Notes under the pieces: generated by a model
Seen by the model: the letters and a program-made list of their open reading frames with translations, nothing else
Told to the model about the DNA's origin: nothing
Database searches by the model: none
Source: Bacillota bacterium
GTDB lineage: Bacteria > Bacillota > Clostridia > Christensenellales > CAG-138
Assembly: GCA_023453725.1 (NCBI GenBank)
Contig: JAEXTB010000202.1
Coordinates: forward strand, 1-5,221
DNA: 5,221 bases
Direction of reading: 5' to 3'
Translations under genes and position numbers: made by a program
In this document: in pieces, positions 1-5,221 of the stretch
How the letters are laid out: every line of letters starts with the position of its first letter
Position numbering within the stretch: the stretch's first letter is position 1

Positions 1-1
1 G

Positions 2-748
2 CGTACGGTGGACAAGGATTTTCTTCAAAAAAGCGAAGAACCGCAGATAACCGAACTCTCCGGCGGGCAAAGCCCGCAAATTGACTGGGGTTTGGAATAC
101 GACTCGTTTCATAGCTACGAGGAAACCGAGCAAATGCGCTATGCGGCTTCCGGGCAGGTGAAGACGCAGGATGGGAGAACAATCTCCTTTGCGCTTGAAC
201 TGAACCTCTCGCGCAGGTATTATGAACAAAGCGGCGTAAGTCTGCGCATGGGTTCGCGCCCAAGGACAGATCCGCTTGTGATTGCCTATGCGGGCGCCGC
301 CCCGGCGCTGAGCAGCCAGAAATATGATTTTGACCTCAATGCGGATGGGATTGCCGAGCGCATTTCTTTTGCTACGGCGGGGAGTGGATTTCTCGCGCTT
401 GATAAAAACGGCGATGGCAGCATCAACGACGGCGGCGAACTCTTTGGGCCTAAGAGCGGAAACGGCTTTATGGACCTCAGGGCATATGATCTGGACAATA
501 ACGGATGGATCGACGAATCCGACCCCGTGTTTGGAAAGCTCTCCATCCTTACCATGGGAGCGGATGGGAACACCGCGCTTTTCTCTCTTGGAGACGCGGG
601 CGTAGGCGCAATCTATTTAAATGAAACGAAGACGGAATACTCCTTTCCCAGCGCAAAAGAAAGCGACGGCGTGATGCAGGCAAGCTCGGTTTTCCTGCGG
701 GAAAACGGCACGGCGGGCACCATCCACCATATCGATCTGACAATATAG
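2..748 (+). CDS. Calcium-binding EF-hand/dockerin-like loop protein, 5'-partial
   Basis: The frame is open to the left edge, so the true start probably lies outside the window. A GTG at 8 is the first possible start inside it, but no ribosome binding site is visible in the 7 bases before it. Numbering from that GTG, residues 28-85 form a region with the pattern SGxVxTxDGRxIxFxLELNxSR. Three acidic loops follow: D109-x-N-x-D-G, D132-x-N-x-D-G and D161-x-D-x-N-G. The third also has an Asp at loop position 12, whereas the first two lack a canonical position-12 Glu. The C-terminal part (VGAIYLNET and an ending with IHHIDL) matches a widespread family of unknown function that I recall from motile Clostridia. 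No signal peptide or membrane segment is seen in the visible part. Calcium binding is inferred from the motifs. A flagellar or surface role is suggested only by the neighbours. It could equally be an unrelated gene that happens to lie upstream. Confidence 0.8.
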   Translation, partial: RTVDKDFLQKSEEPQITELSGGQSPQIDWGLEYDSFHSYEETEQMRYAASGQVKTQDGRTISFALELNLSRRYYEQSGVSLRMGSRPRTDPLVIAYAGAAPALSSQKYDFDLNADGIAERISFATAGSGFLALDKNGDGSINDGGELFGPKSGNGFMDLRAYDLDNNGWIDESDPVFGKLSILTMGADGNTALFSLGDAGVGAIYLNETKTEYSFPSAKESDGVMQASSVFLRENGTAGTIHHIDLTI

Positions 749-771
749 CGCTGTGACAGAGCTTTGCGCTA
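746..771 (+). repeat. Inverted repeat/stem-loop overlapping a stop codon
   Basis: TAGCGC at 746-751 is the exact reverse complement of GCGCTA at 766-771, with a 14-base loop between them. The left arm includes the TAG stop of the calcium-loop gene. No T-run follows, so it does not look like a factor-independent terminator. It could be an mRNA stability or processing element between that gene and the FliK-family gene, or it could be chance. Confidence 0.35.
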
Positions 772-790
772 AGAAGACTGTACAGAAAAA

Positions 791-796
791 AGAGGA
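791..796 (+). promoter_or_regulatory. Ribosome binding site of the FliK-family gene
   Basis: AGAGGA ends five bases before the ATG at 802. It supports that ATG as the start and shows that this gene has its own initiation signal, unlike the FlhB-like gene that follows it. Confidence 0.7.
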
Positions 797-801
797 CGGC
801 A

Positions 802-2658
802 ATGAGGATTGAATCACCCCAAAACTTCACGTTGTCCCCGGCCGCCCAGGCCAGCCAAAGCCCGCTCACCCTTGAGCAAGGGGAAGTGATACGGGCGACC
901 GTTCTGTCCGTACAGGGAGAAACCGTCTCCCTGAAAACGGAAGGCGGACGCCAGTTCAGCGCGCGTCTTGCGGCGGGCACCGTTCTGATGGAAAACGATA
1001 CCGTTGAATTGATGGCCGGTACCGAGCGGGAACAGCCGGTGCTGCGCGTTGTGTTCGTGGAGCCGGGGCAAAGCGGCATCCCTGTACAAAATAACTCATT
1101 GGCGGGAGCGCGGGCGGCTGTGACGCAACAGCTTGCCGAGGCGTTTGCGCAAATGAATTTGAAACCTACGCCAAAGCTCATATCCCTTGCGGCTGAAATC
1201 CTTCGACAATATCCTGTGGATGCAAAAACGGCCGCATTTTTTGCGGCGAACGGCATACAGCCCACGCAGGAGAGCATTGGTGCCATACAGACAATTGTGA
1301 GCGGAAAAGAATTTGGCGCTGTTTTATATGAGGTTGTACAGGATACGGCCGCCGCGTTGGGGCAGACGGATGCGCCCGTGAATACGTCAGTTGAACAGGC
1401 TCCGGCGCCGCTTCCTGCGGACAAATGGAATGGCACCCTGCAAGCGGACGCCTTACCCCGGGACAATGGCGCAGCGCCCCAAGTAAAGGTCAATGCACCT
1501 AACATTACGACCGCCGAAACCGGCAAGACGCAGGCGCAATTGTCCCCGGCGCAACAGCAGACGCTACCGGTGGCAGAACAGCCGGAACAACTGATATCGT
1601 CCAAGGCGGAGGCAAAAGTATCACCCTTGCCCGTACAGGAGCAGGCGGTCAGCGCCACGAACGCACAAAATACCCCGCCGCAGACACCGGGAACAGAGAT
1701 ACAGTCGAGCCAGGCAACGCCTGCGGGAATAGAGGCAGACTCTCTACAAGAAAAAACGGAGATTTCAGGGCAACAACCACAGCCCCGGCCGGAGAATGCG
1801 GCCGCAGAGAAAAACCTGCAGCTGCCTCCAAAAGACGAGGGTACGCAGGCCGCCCCCATGCAGCCTCCCAAAGAAGGGGGCAAGGCGCAGGCCGCCCCCA
1901 TGCAGCCGCAGTTGGAGCGGCAGGTTATGCAAGTATCCTATGCTGCTAAGGAGCCAGCAGACGGCATTGTTGCGCAGGCTGCGGATACTGCACCTTCCGC
2001 CGGAGTCATACCGGAAGAGGCGGTTCCTTTCATTGAAACGGCACAAGGCGAAGAAAAAGCGGTTTTTAAGGCACTGCTGGACCTGTTTGCAAAAACCGGT
2101 GAGGACTTGGACGCAAAAACATTAAAAAAATCTGTGGAAGAGACCCCGCAAAAACTTTTGGAACTTCAGATGTTGATGAAGAATACCGATATTCATACTC
2201 AGGAGGCGCTTTCTTCCCGTTTTAACGAACTGACCGCGCAGGCAAAGCTTGCAGAAGATGTTTCCCGGTTCGTGTTTGTACAGATTCCGATCCATCTCAA
2301 AGAATATGGGTCCGCGGAGCTTTACATCTACAAAAGAAACCGCCGGGATAAGGGCGCCGACAGGCAGAGCACCTCGGTTGTGCTTGGGCTCTCTACGCAG
2401 AACCTTGGCCGTGTGGAAGCAATGATCCGCATTGAAAACCGTGAGATCTCTCTGGACCTTCGGGTGCAGAACGAGGGCGCTCTCGCGTCTTTTCAGGAAG
2501 ACGCCCCTGCGCTGCGGCAGTCTTTCGCACAGATGCGCTACCAGCTCAAGGAATATAAAGTCGCCCCGCTCCGGGAGAAGACAACGCCGCTCAACGCGGA
2601 GGAGAGGCTCGTCAAAATGCACACATATTCCGGCACTGGCCTGGATGTTATGATATGA
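802..2658 (+). CDS. fliK: Flagellar hook-length control protein, FliK/YlqG family
   Basis: FliK-family proteins are exported through the flagellar type III apparatus. They measure hook length and act on the FlhB C-domain to switch export from hook to filament substrates. The 618-residue product has the three-part layout of the family. The N-terminal part comprises a beta-rich segment at about residues 20-95 (VIRATVLSVQGETVSLKTEG) and a helical part at about 105-170. A Gln/Pro/Ala/Glu-rich linker of low complexity spans about 193-400. The C-terminal Flg_hook-like domain spans about 489-590, from RFVFVQIPIHL through GSAELYIYKR and LGRVEAMIRIENREISLDLRV to LKEYKV. A 14-residue repeat lies in the linker. 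The start is the ATG preceded by AGAGGA. The stop overlaps the FlhB-like start by ATGA. That pairing resembles Bacillus ylqG-ylqH, so this may be the YlqG paralog rather than the canonical FliK, which usually lies beside flgD. Family membership is firm; the choice between the two is open. Confidence 0.85.
   Translation: MRIESPQNFTLSPAAQASQSPLTLEQGEVIRATVLSVQGETVSLKTEGGRQFSARLAAGTVLMENDTVELMAGTEREQPVLRVVFVEPGQSGIPVQNNSLAGARAAVTQQLAEAFAQMNLKPTPKLISLAAEILRQYPVDAKTAAFFAANGIQPTQESIGAIQTIVSGKEFGAVLYEVVQDTAAALGQTDAPVNTSVEQAPAPLPADKWNGTLQADALPRDNGAAPQVKVNAPNITTAETGKTQAQLSPAQQQTLPVAEQPEQLISSKAEAKVSPLPVQEQAVSATNAQNTPPQTPGTEIQSSQATPAGIEADSLQEKTEISGQQPQPRPENAAAEKNLQLPPKDEGTQAAPMQPPKEGGKAQAAPMQPQLERQVMQVSYAAKEPADGIVAQAADTAPSAGVIPEEAVPFIETAQGEEKAVFKALLDLFAKTGEDLDAKTLKKSVEETPQKLLELQMLMKNTDIHTQEALSSRFNELTAQAKLAEDVSRFVFVQIPIHLKEYGSAELYIYKRNRRDKGADRQSTSVVLGLSTQNLGRVEAMIRIENREISLDLRVQNEGALASFQEDAPALRQSFAQMRYQLKEYKVAPLREKTTPLNAEERLVKMHTYSGTGLDVMI
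1844..1907 (+). repeat. 22-base direct repeat in the FliK linker
   Basis: The same 22 bases occur at 1844-1865 and 1886-1907. They start cgcaggccgc, end ccatgcagcc, and are 42 bases (14 codons) apart in the same frame. Both copies encode QAAPMQP, at residues 349-355 and 363-369 of the FliK-family protein. Each copy is preceded by a similar PPK(D/E)(E/G)G stretch. The unit looks like a recent in-frame tandem duplication in a disordered linker. Confidence 0.85.
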
Positions 2659-2972
2659 GCGAGAAACAAAAGCCAAATAGGCAGGTGGCTGCCTTAAAAT
2701 ACGATATGGGCAGGGACAATGCTCCATTGATTGTAGGATTGGGCGAAGGGTACGTCGCCCAAAAGATGCTTGAAACCGCAGAAGAGAACAAGATTCCCGT
2801 TGTGGAGGACGACTCCCTGATTTCCGTTTTAAACCGGTTCAGTGTCGGGGACGAAATACCGGAGGAACTCTACCAGGTGGTCGCGCAGATACTTGTATTC
2901 ATCGGCAAACTTGATGGCAGCGCATCAAGGCGCTACCAATTATCAGAAATAGAAAAAGGAAAACACAGATGA
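2655..2972 (+). CDS. FlhB cytoplasmic-domain-only homolog (FlhX/YlqH type)
   Basis: The 105-residue product matches only the C-terminal cytoplasmic part of the export-gate protein FlhB. The segment VAALKYDMG at residues 11-19 corresponds to the strand after the FlhB cleavage site. AEENKIPVVED at 42-52 and VGDEIPEELYQVVAQILVFIGKL at 64-86 (given here as key blocks) are highly typical of the family. There are no transmembrane segments. By eye, the autocleavage motif NPTH of FlhB aligns with K6-P7-N8-R9, so self-cleavage is not expected. Proteins of this type can supply the post-cleavage FlhB fragment or serve as accessory export factors; its role here is inferred. No convincing ribosome binding site precedes the ATG, and the ATGA overlap with the FliK-family gene implies translational coupling. 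A further ATGA overlap joins it to the hydrolase gene. An incomplete full-length flhB is unlikely, because the upstream DNA encodes the FliK-family protein in another frame. Confidence 0.9.
   Translation: MSEKQKPNRQVAALKYDMGRDNAPLIVGLGEGYVAQKMLETAEENKIPVVEDDSLISVLNRFSVGDEIPEELYQVVAQILVFIGKLDGSASRRYQLSEIEKGKHR
2955..2960 (+). promoter_or_regulatory. Ribosome binding site of the hydrolase gene
   Basis: AAAGGA lies inside the end of the FlhB-like gene, eight bases before the ATG at 2969. It supports that start. Together with the ATGA overlap, it implies both direct initiation and coupled re-initiation. Confidence 0.7.
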
Positions 2973-4015
2973 CAGCTTCGGTTAACCCGCTTGTTTCCAC
3001 ATTGGCAAATACGGCAGGCACATCAAAAGCATCACCGGCAGGAGCGGCTTCCACCGCGTTTTCCGCGTTGCTTTCCTCACAGCTTTCCACGGAACTTTCC
3101 GGGATTCGGTTTGGCGGCGTACAGGAAGGGGAAGGAGCCGAGTCCATGGAAAGCGCAGCCATGCTTGCGCAAATTCCGGCACTGCTCGGTGCGACGGAAG
3201 AGGGAAGCGGCGATCTGAAAAGCGCAGTCATGCTGTTCTTTATGATGATGGGTACCGGCGCGTCCGCCGGTTCCATGGGCGCGGCAATGTCCAGCCTTTC
3301 GGCGGCACTTTCCGGAAGTTCCGGGGATACGCTGGAGTCGCTGCGCACCGATGTGCTCAACGGGCTTGGTTCGGGCGGGTATGATCGTGCGGGGCTTCAG
3401 CGCGCGAACGATATGGTGTTTGGCGGCAGCGCAAACGAGGCGGTCACGCCGTTTAGCGCCTCCAAGCCTGCAAACCCGACTGTGACGAGTGATGTGGGTG
3501 CGCGAAGTCCGCAGCTTTACCGGAATGTCATCGATCAGTTCCAGGTGGAAACCAATCCCCGCTATGCGGTGAACAAAAAGGGCAATAACGATACCTATTG
3601 CAACATATTCCTGTGGGATGTCACAAAGGCGATGGGCGCAGAAATACCCCACTACGTGGACCCGGTCACGCTGGAGGCCCGCTCCTATCCGGATAGGGGC
3701 GGCGCAAAGGAACTCAACGCCAACGGCATCTATGATTGGCTGGGGGAAAAAGGCCGTGATTACGGCTGGGTGCAGGTAGCGCCGGAGCAGGCGCAGCAGT
3801 ACGCAAATCAAGGGCTTCCCGTTGTAACGGCATGGAAAAACGGGGAGGGCGGCCATGGACATGTGCAGGTGGTATCCCCTTCTGCGGATGGAGCATACGA
3901 CGCTTCCCGCGGCGTTACAATAGCCCAGGCGGGGAGGACGCTTACAAGCTATGCGCCCATCACCAGCATTTATGGTGAGAGGCTCAAAAGCGTCGTTTAT
4001 TACGCGCATGCCTAA
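2969..4015 (+). CDS. Putative flagellum-linked cysteine peptidoglycan hydrolase (CHAP/NlpC-like domain)
   Basis: The 348-residue protein has two parts. Residues 1-180 are rich in Ser, Ala and Gly with no clear signal peptide. They include a short hydrophobic, Met-rich run at 86-94 (AVMLFFMMM) followed by a Gly/Ser/Ala stretch to about 117. Residues about 180-348 look like a papain-fold wall hydrolase: DTYCNIFLWDVTKAMGAEIP places a likely catalytic Cys at 211 at a helix start, and GGHGHVQVVSP places the likely catalytic His at 298. IAQAGR at 318-323 is also typical of related Cys/His lysin-like domains. Such enzymes cut peptide or amide bonds in peptidoglycan. The lack of a Sec signal, the Ser/Ala-rich start and the coupling to the FlhB-like gene suggest export by the flagellar apparatus and a job like that of FlgJ, opening the wall for the rod. 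That role is inference. The exact subfamily (CHAP, NlpC/P60 or another) and the third catalytic residue are not settled by eye. Confidence 0.7.
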   Translation: MTASVNPLVSTLANTAGTSKASPAGAASTAFSALLSSQLSTELSGIRFGGVQEGEGAESMESAAMLAQIPALLGATEEGSGDLKSAVMLFFMMMGTGASAGSMGAAMSSLSAALSGSSGDTLESLRTDVLNGLGSGGYDRAGLQRANDMVFGGSANEAVTPFSASKPANPTVTSDVGARSPQLYRNVIDQFQVETNPRYAVNKKGNNDTYCNIFLWDVTKAMGAEIPHYVDPVTLEARSYPDRGGAKELNANGIYDWLGEKGRDYGWVQVAPEQAQQYANQGLPVVTAWKNGEGGHGHVQVVSPSADGAYDASRGVTIAQAGRTLTSYAPITSIYGERLKSVVYYAHA

Positions 4016-4022
4016 AAAGCAC

Positions 4023-4034
4023 AGTGAATTCACT
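4023..4034. repeat. 12-base perfect palindrome abutting the -35 element
   Basis: AGTGAATTCACT reads the same on both strands and ends one base before the TAAA of the promoter. It has no loop, and no T-run follows on the plus strand, so a protein-binding site is more plausible than a terminator. No regulator is recognised, and chance cannot be excluded for a single 12-base palindrome. Confidence 0.45.
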
Positions 4035-4035
4035 C

Positions 4036-4062
4036 TAAAGTTGCACGGCATTATGCCGATTA
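4036..4062 (+). promoter_or_regulatory. Sigma-28 (SigD/FliA) promoter of fliD
   Basis: TAAAGTTG at 4036-4043 and GCCGATTA at 4055-4062 are separated by 11 bases. The established flagellar sigma-28 consensus is TAAAGTTT-N11-GCCGATAA, so the spacing is exact, with one mismatch in the -35 element and one in the -10 element. The expected transcription start is near 4068-4071, giving a leader of roughly 45 bases to the fliD ATG. This places fliD in the late class, expressed after hook completion when the anti-sigma factor FlgM is exported. Confidence 0.88.
4046..4058. repeat. Inverted repeat overlapping the sigma-28 -10 element
   Basis: CGGCA at 4046-4050 and TGCCG at 4054-4058 are exact reverse complements around TTA. 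The right arm shares bases with the GCCGATTA -10 element, so part of the symmetry is forced by the promoter consensus. It could be an operator half-site pair, but it may be incidental. Confidence 0.35.
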
Positions 4063-4099
4063 AGTATGTAACCGAATACGTTTTTGCGTACATCAGGAT

Positions 4100-4105
4100 A
4101 AGGAG
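4100..4105 (+). promoter_or_regulatory. Ribosome binding site of fliD
   Basis: AAGGAG is a full match to the core Shine-Dalgarno sequence. It ends 10 bases before the fliD ATG at 4116 and five bases before an out-of-frame ATG at 4111. The frame of the fliD ATG has a TGA at 4107-4109, which rules out any farther upstream start and fixes 4116 as the fliD start. Confidence 0.8.
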
Positions 4106-4110
4106 TTGAA

Positions 4111-4158
4111 ATGAGATGGCATCTACAAGTGGCATTAGCGCCTCTTTGGTTCGCTTAA
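4111..4158 (+). other. 15-codon out-of-frame ORF overlapping the fliD start
   Basis: An ATG five bases after AAGGAG opens a 15-codon frame (MRWHLQVALAPLWFA) that ends with TAA at 4156-4158 and overlaps the first codons of fliD in another frame. It may be accidental, or it could compete with the fliD start for the same ribosome binding site. I see no protein family in it. Confidence 0.25.
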
Positions 4159-5221
4159 ACGGCCTTTCCTCAGGGCTTGATACCGAATCAATCGTAACAA
4201 GCCTGTTGAAAATTGATCAATTGAAAGTTGATAAGCAATTTAAACTCACGGAGAAACTGGAGTGGAAGGGCGACGCATACCGTGAAGTCAACCTGAAGCT
4301 CAAGGCGTTCCGCGAGAAGTACATGAGCATATTGACCCCTTCGACCAATATGTATTCCTCCGCGGCCTACAATGCGTATAAGGTCTCGATGAATACGGAA
4401 ACCGCCGCTGTGAGCATTACGGCGGGAAGCAATGCTTCTGTGAGTTCGCTTACCATTGACAGCATTACGCAGCTTGCTACCACTGCAAAGGTAACGAGCA
4501 GTGAAAACATGTTCGACGCCACAAAAAACATCAATTCTACGCTGGAAGAGGCGTTTGGTACTGATATTTTTGAGGACGGAAGCATTTCTTTTAAAATTAA
4601 CGGAAAGTCGTTTGATTTTACCAAGGATACGACCATTGGTTCCATGATCAGCAAAATCAATGCTTCGGATGCGGGCGTGACCATGAGTTATTCGAGCCTG
4701 AAGCGAGGTTTTACCATTACAAGCAAGGCGACCGGTACCGAGGGAACGGTCAATATCGAAAACACCACCGGGACCGCCTTCGCCGCAACCGCGGATGCCG
4801 CTGCGTTCAAGATCGCCACCGGCAATAAATCGGGGGATAATGCAAAGCTGAGCATTGAAGGTGTGGCGGTTGAGAAGACCTCCAATACATTTACAATCGA
4901 CGGTATAACCTACACCCTCAAGGATAAGTCAAACACCGCGATCAAGTTTAGCGTAGAGCGTGATGTGGACGCTGTCTATAACAAGATTTCGGGGTTCATT
5001 GAGTCGTACAACTCTCTCATTGCGGAACTGCAGGCGAAGCTGGATGAAGAGACGTATTCCGATTATGAACCGCTCACGGATGCGGAACGGAAGGAGCTTT
5101 CGGAAACTCAGATTACCCAGTGGGAAGAAAAGGCGAAAAGCGGCTTGTTGCGCAATGATAACAACGTCCGCCAATTGCTTCAGAATCTTCGCAGCGCATT
5201 TTACAGCGTGGTGGATGGTAC
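4116..5221 (+). CDS. fliD: Flagellar filament cap protein FliD, 3'-partial
   Basis: FliD (HAP2) forms the cap at the filament tip and guides folding and insertion of flagellin subunits. It is secreted by the flagellar type III apparatus without a cleaved signal. The visible 368 codons run without interruption to the right edge, so the C-terminus is missing. The FliD N-terminal domain is clear: LNGLSSGLDTESIVTSLL at residues 14-31 is the hallmark, followed by a heptad-like helical stretch to about residue 70. The variable, surface-exposed part covers roughly 80-240. The FliD C-terminal domain begins near 242 (NAKLSIEGV). It includes VERDVDAVYNKISGFIESYN, the YEPLTDAERKEL block at 317-328 and the GLLRNDNN motif at 343-350, all typical of Firmicutes FliD. 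The start is fixed by an in-frame TGA just upstream and by AAGGAG at 4100-4105. Expression is probably from the sigma-28 promoter at 4036-4062. Confidence 0.96.
   Translation, partial: MASTSGISASLVRLNGLSSGLDTESIVTSLLKIDQLKVDKQFKLTEKLEWKGDAYREVNLKLKAFREKYMSILTPSTNMYSSAAYNAYKVSMNTETAAVSITAGSNASVSSLTIDSITQLATTAKVTSSENMFDATKNINSTLEEAFGTDIFEDGSISFKINGKSFDFTKDTTIGSMISKINASDAGVTMSYSSLKRGFTITSKATGTEGTVNIENTTGTAFAATADAAAFKIATGNKSGDNAKLSIEGVAVEKTSNTFTIDGITYTLKDKSNTAIKFSVERDVDAVYNKISGFIESYNSLIAELQAKLDEETYSDYEPLTDAERKELSETQITQWEEKAKSGLLRNDNNVRQLLQNLRSAFYSVVDG

Larger units (their letters stand above)
4016..4115 (+). other. Intergenic regulatory region upstream of fliD
   Basis: This is the only gap in the window longer than the 53 bases before the FliK-family gene. 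It contains, in order, a 12-base palindrome, a sigma-28-type promoter, a second short inverted repeat overlapping its -10 element, an A/T-rich leader of about 45 bases and a strong ribosome binding site. I see no hairpin with a T-run, so upstream transcription probably reads through into fliD. Confidence 0.6.

Noticed and set aside
549..1901. Long minus-strand open frame (450 codons) opposite the FliK-family gene
   Set aside because: Its product is improbably rich in Cys, Ser and Ala with no family signature. It mirrors the repetitive Gln/Pro/Ala codons of the plus-strand gene, which has clear family domains.
1796..2125. Plus-strand 109-codon frame inside the FliK-family gene
   Set aside because: The product is Arg/Pro/Cys-rich and out of frame with a well-supported gene; it is a by-product of the GC-rich linker codons.
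2655..2972. Broken or truncated full-length flhB
   Set aside because: The upstream DNA encodes an intact FliK-family protein, no membrane-domain remnant is visible in any frame, and stand-alone C-domain homologs are a known type.
4016..4035. Factor-independent terminator after the hydrolase gene
   Set aside because: The palindrome has no loop space, its stem is short and not GC-rich, and no T-run follows on the plus strand. The T-run present on the minus strand has no gene to serve.
4041..4070. Possible sigma-A promoter, TTGCAC with TATGTA
   Set aside because: Each hexamer matches the consensus at only three of six positions. The near-perfect sigma-28 promoter in the same bases explains the region better.
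3077..4135. Minus-strand open frame (352 codons) opposite the hydrolase gene
   Set aside because: The product is Arg/His/Cys-rich with no recognisable domain. The plus strand here carries an intact gene with catalytic motifs and a ribosome binding site.
1..5221. Mobile elements, tRNA/rRNA genes, CRISPR arrays, frameshifts
   Set aside because: Genes fill the window with matching strand and composition, no spaced identical repeats occur beyond the pair in the FliK linker, and the reading frame was followed through fliD without a break.

Overview
This window is a piece of a flagellar gene cluster with every gene on the plus strand. The organism is most likely an endospore-lineage Firmicute of the class Clostridia. 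The reasons are the style of the FliD and FliK-family proteins, a stand-alone FlhB C-domain protein next to a FliK-family gene (the arrangement of Bacillus ylqG-ylqH), AGGAG-type ribosome binding sites, and moderate GC content. Genus cannot be read from the window.

Layout, left to right. (1) Positions 2-748 hold the 3' part of a gene for a protein with three DxDxDG-type calcium-binding loops. It belongs to a family often seen in motile Clostridia, and its function is unknown. (2) A 53-base gap carries a small stem-loop and a ribosome binding site. (3) 802-2658 encodes a 618-residue FliK/YlqG-family hook-length-control protein with a Gln/Pro/Ala-rich central linker and a C-terminal Flg_hook domain. 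(4) 2655-2972 encodes a 105-residue FlhB cytoplasmic-domain homolog (FlhX/YlqH type), joined to the previous gene by an ATGA stop/start overlap. (5) 2969-4015 encodes a 348-residue protein with a Cys/His (CHAP/NlpC-like) putative peptidoglycan hydrolase domain, again joined by an ATGA overlap. (6) A 100-base intergenic region at 4016-4115 holds a near-consensus sigma-28 (SigD/FliA) flagellar promoter, two short palindromes and a strong ribosome binding site. (7) 4116-5221 is the 5' part of fliD, the filament cap gene, which runs off the right edge.

How the genes fit together. The FliK-family protein and the FlhB-like protein are the two classes of component that interact when the flagellar type III secretion apparatus switches from hook to filament substrates. 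Translational coupling of the pair to a cysteine-type wall hydrolase suggests a module that links export control to local wall opening, in place of or alongside FlgJ. That last step is inference. The sigma-28 promoter in front of fliD marks the boundary between genes carried by upstream transcription and the late, filament-stage genes. All reading frames are intact, and I see no mobile elements, RNA genes or CRISPR.
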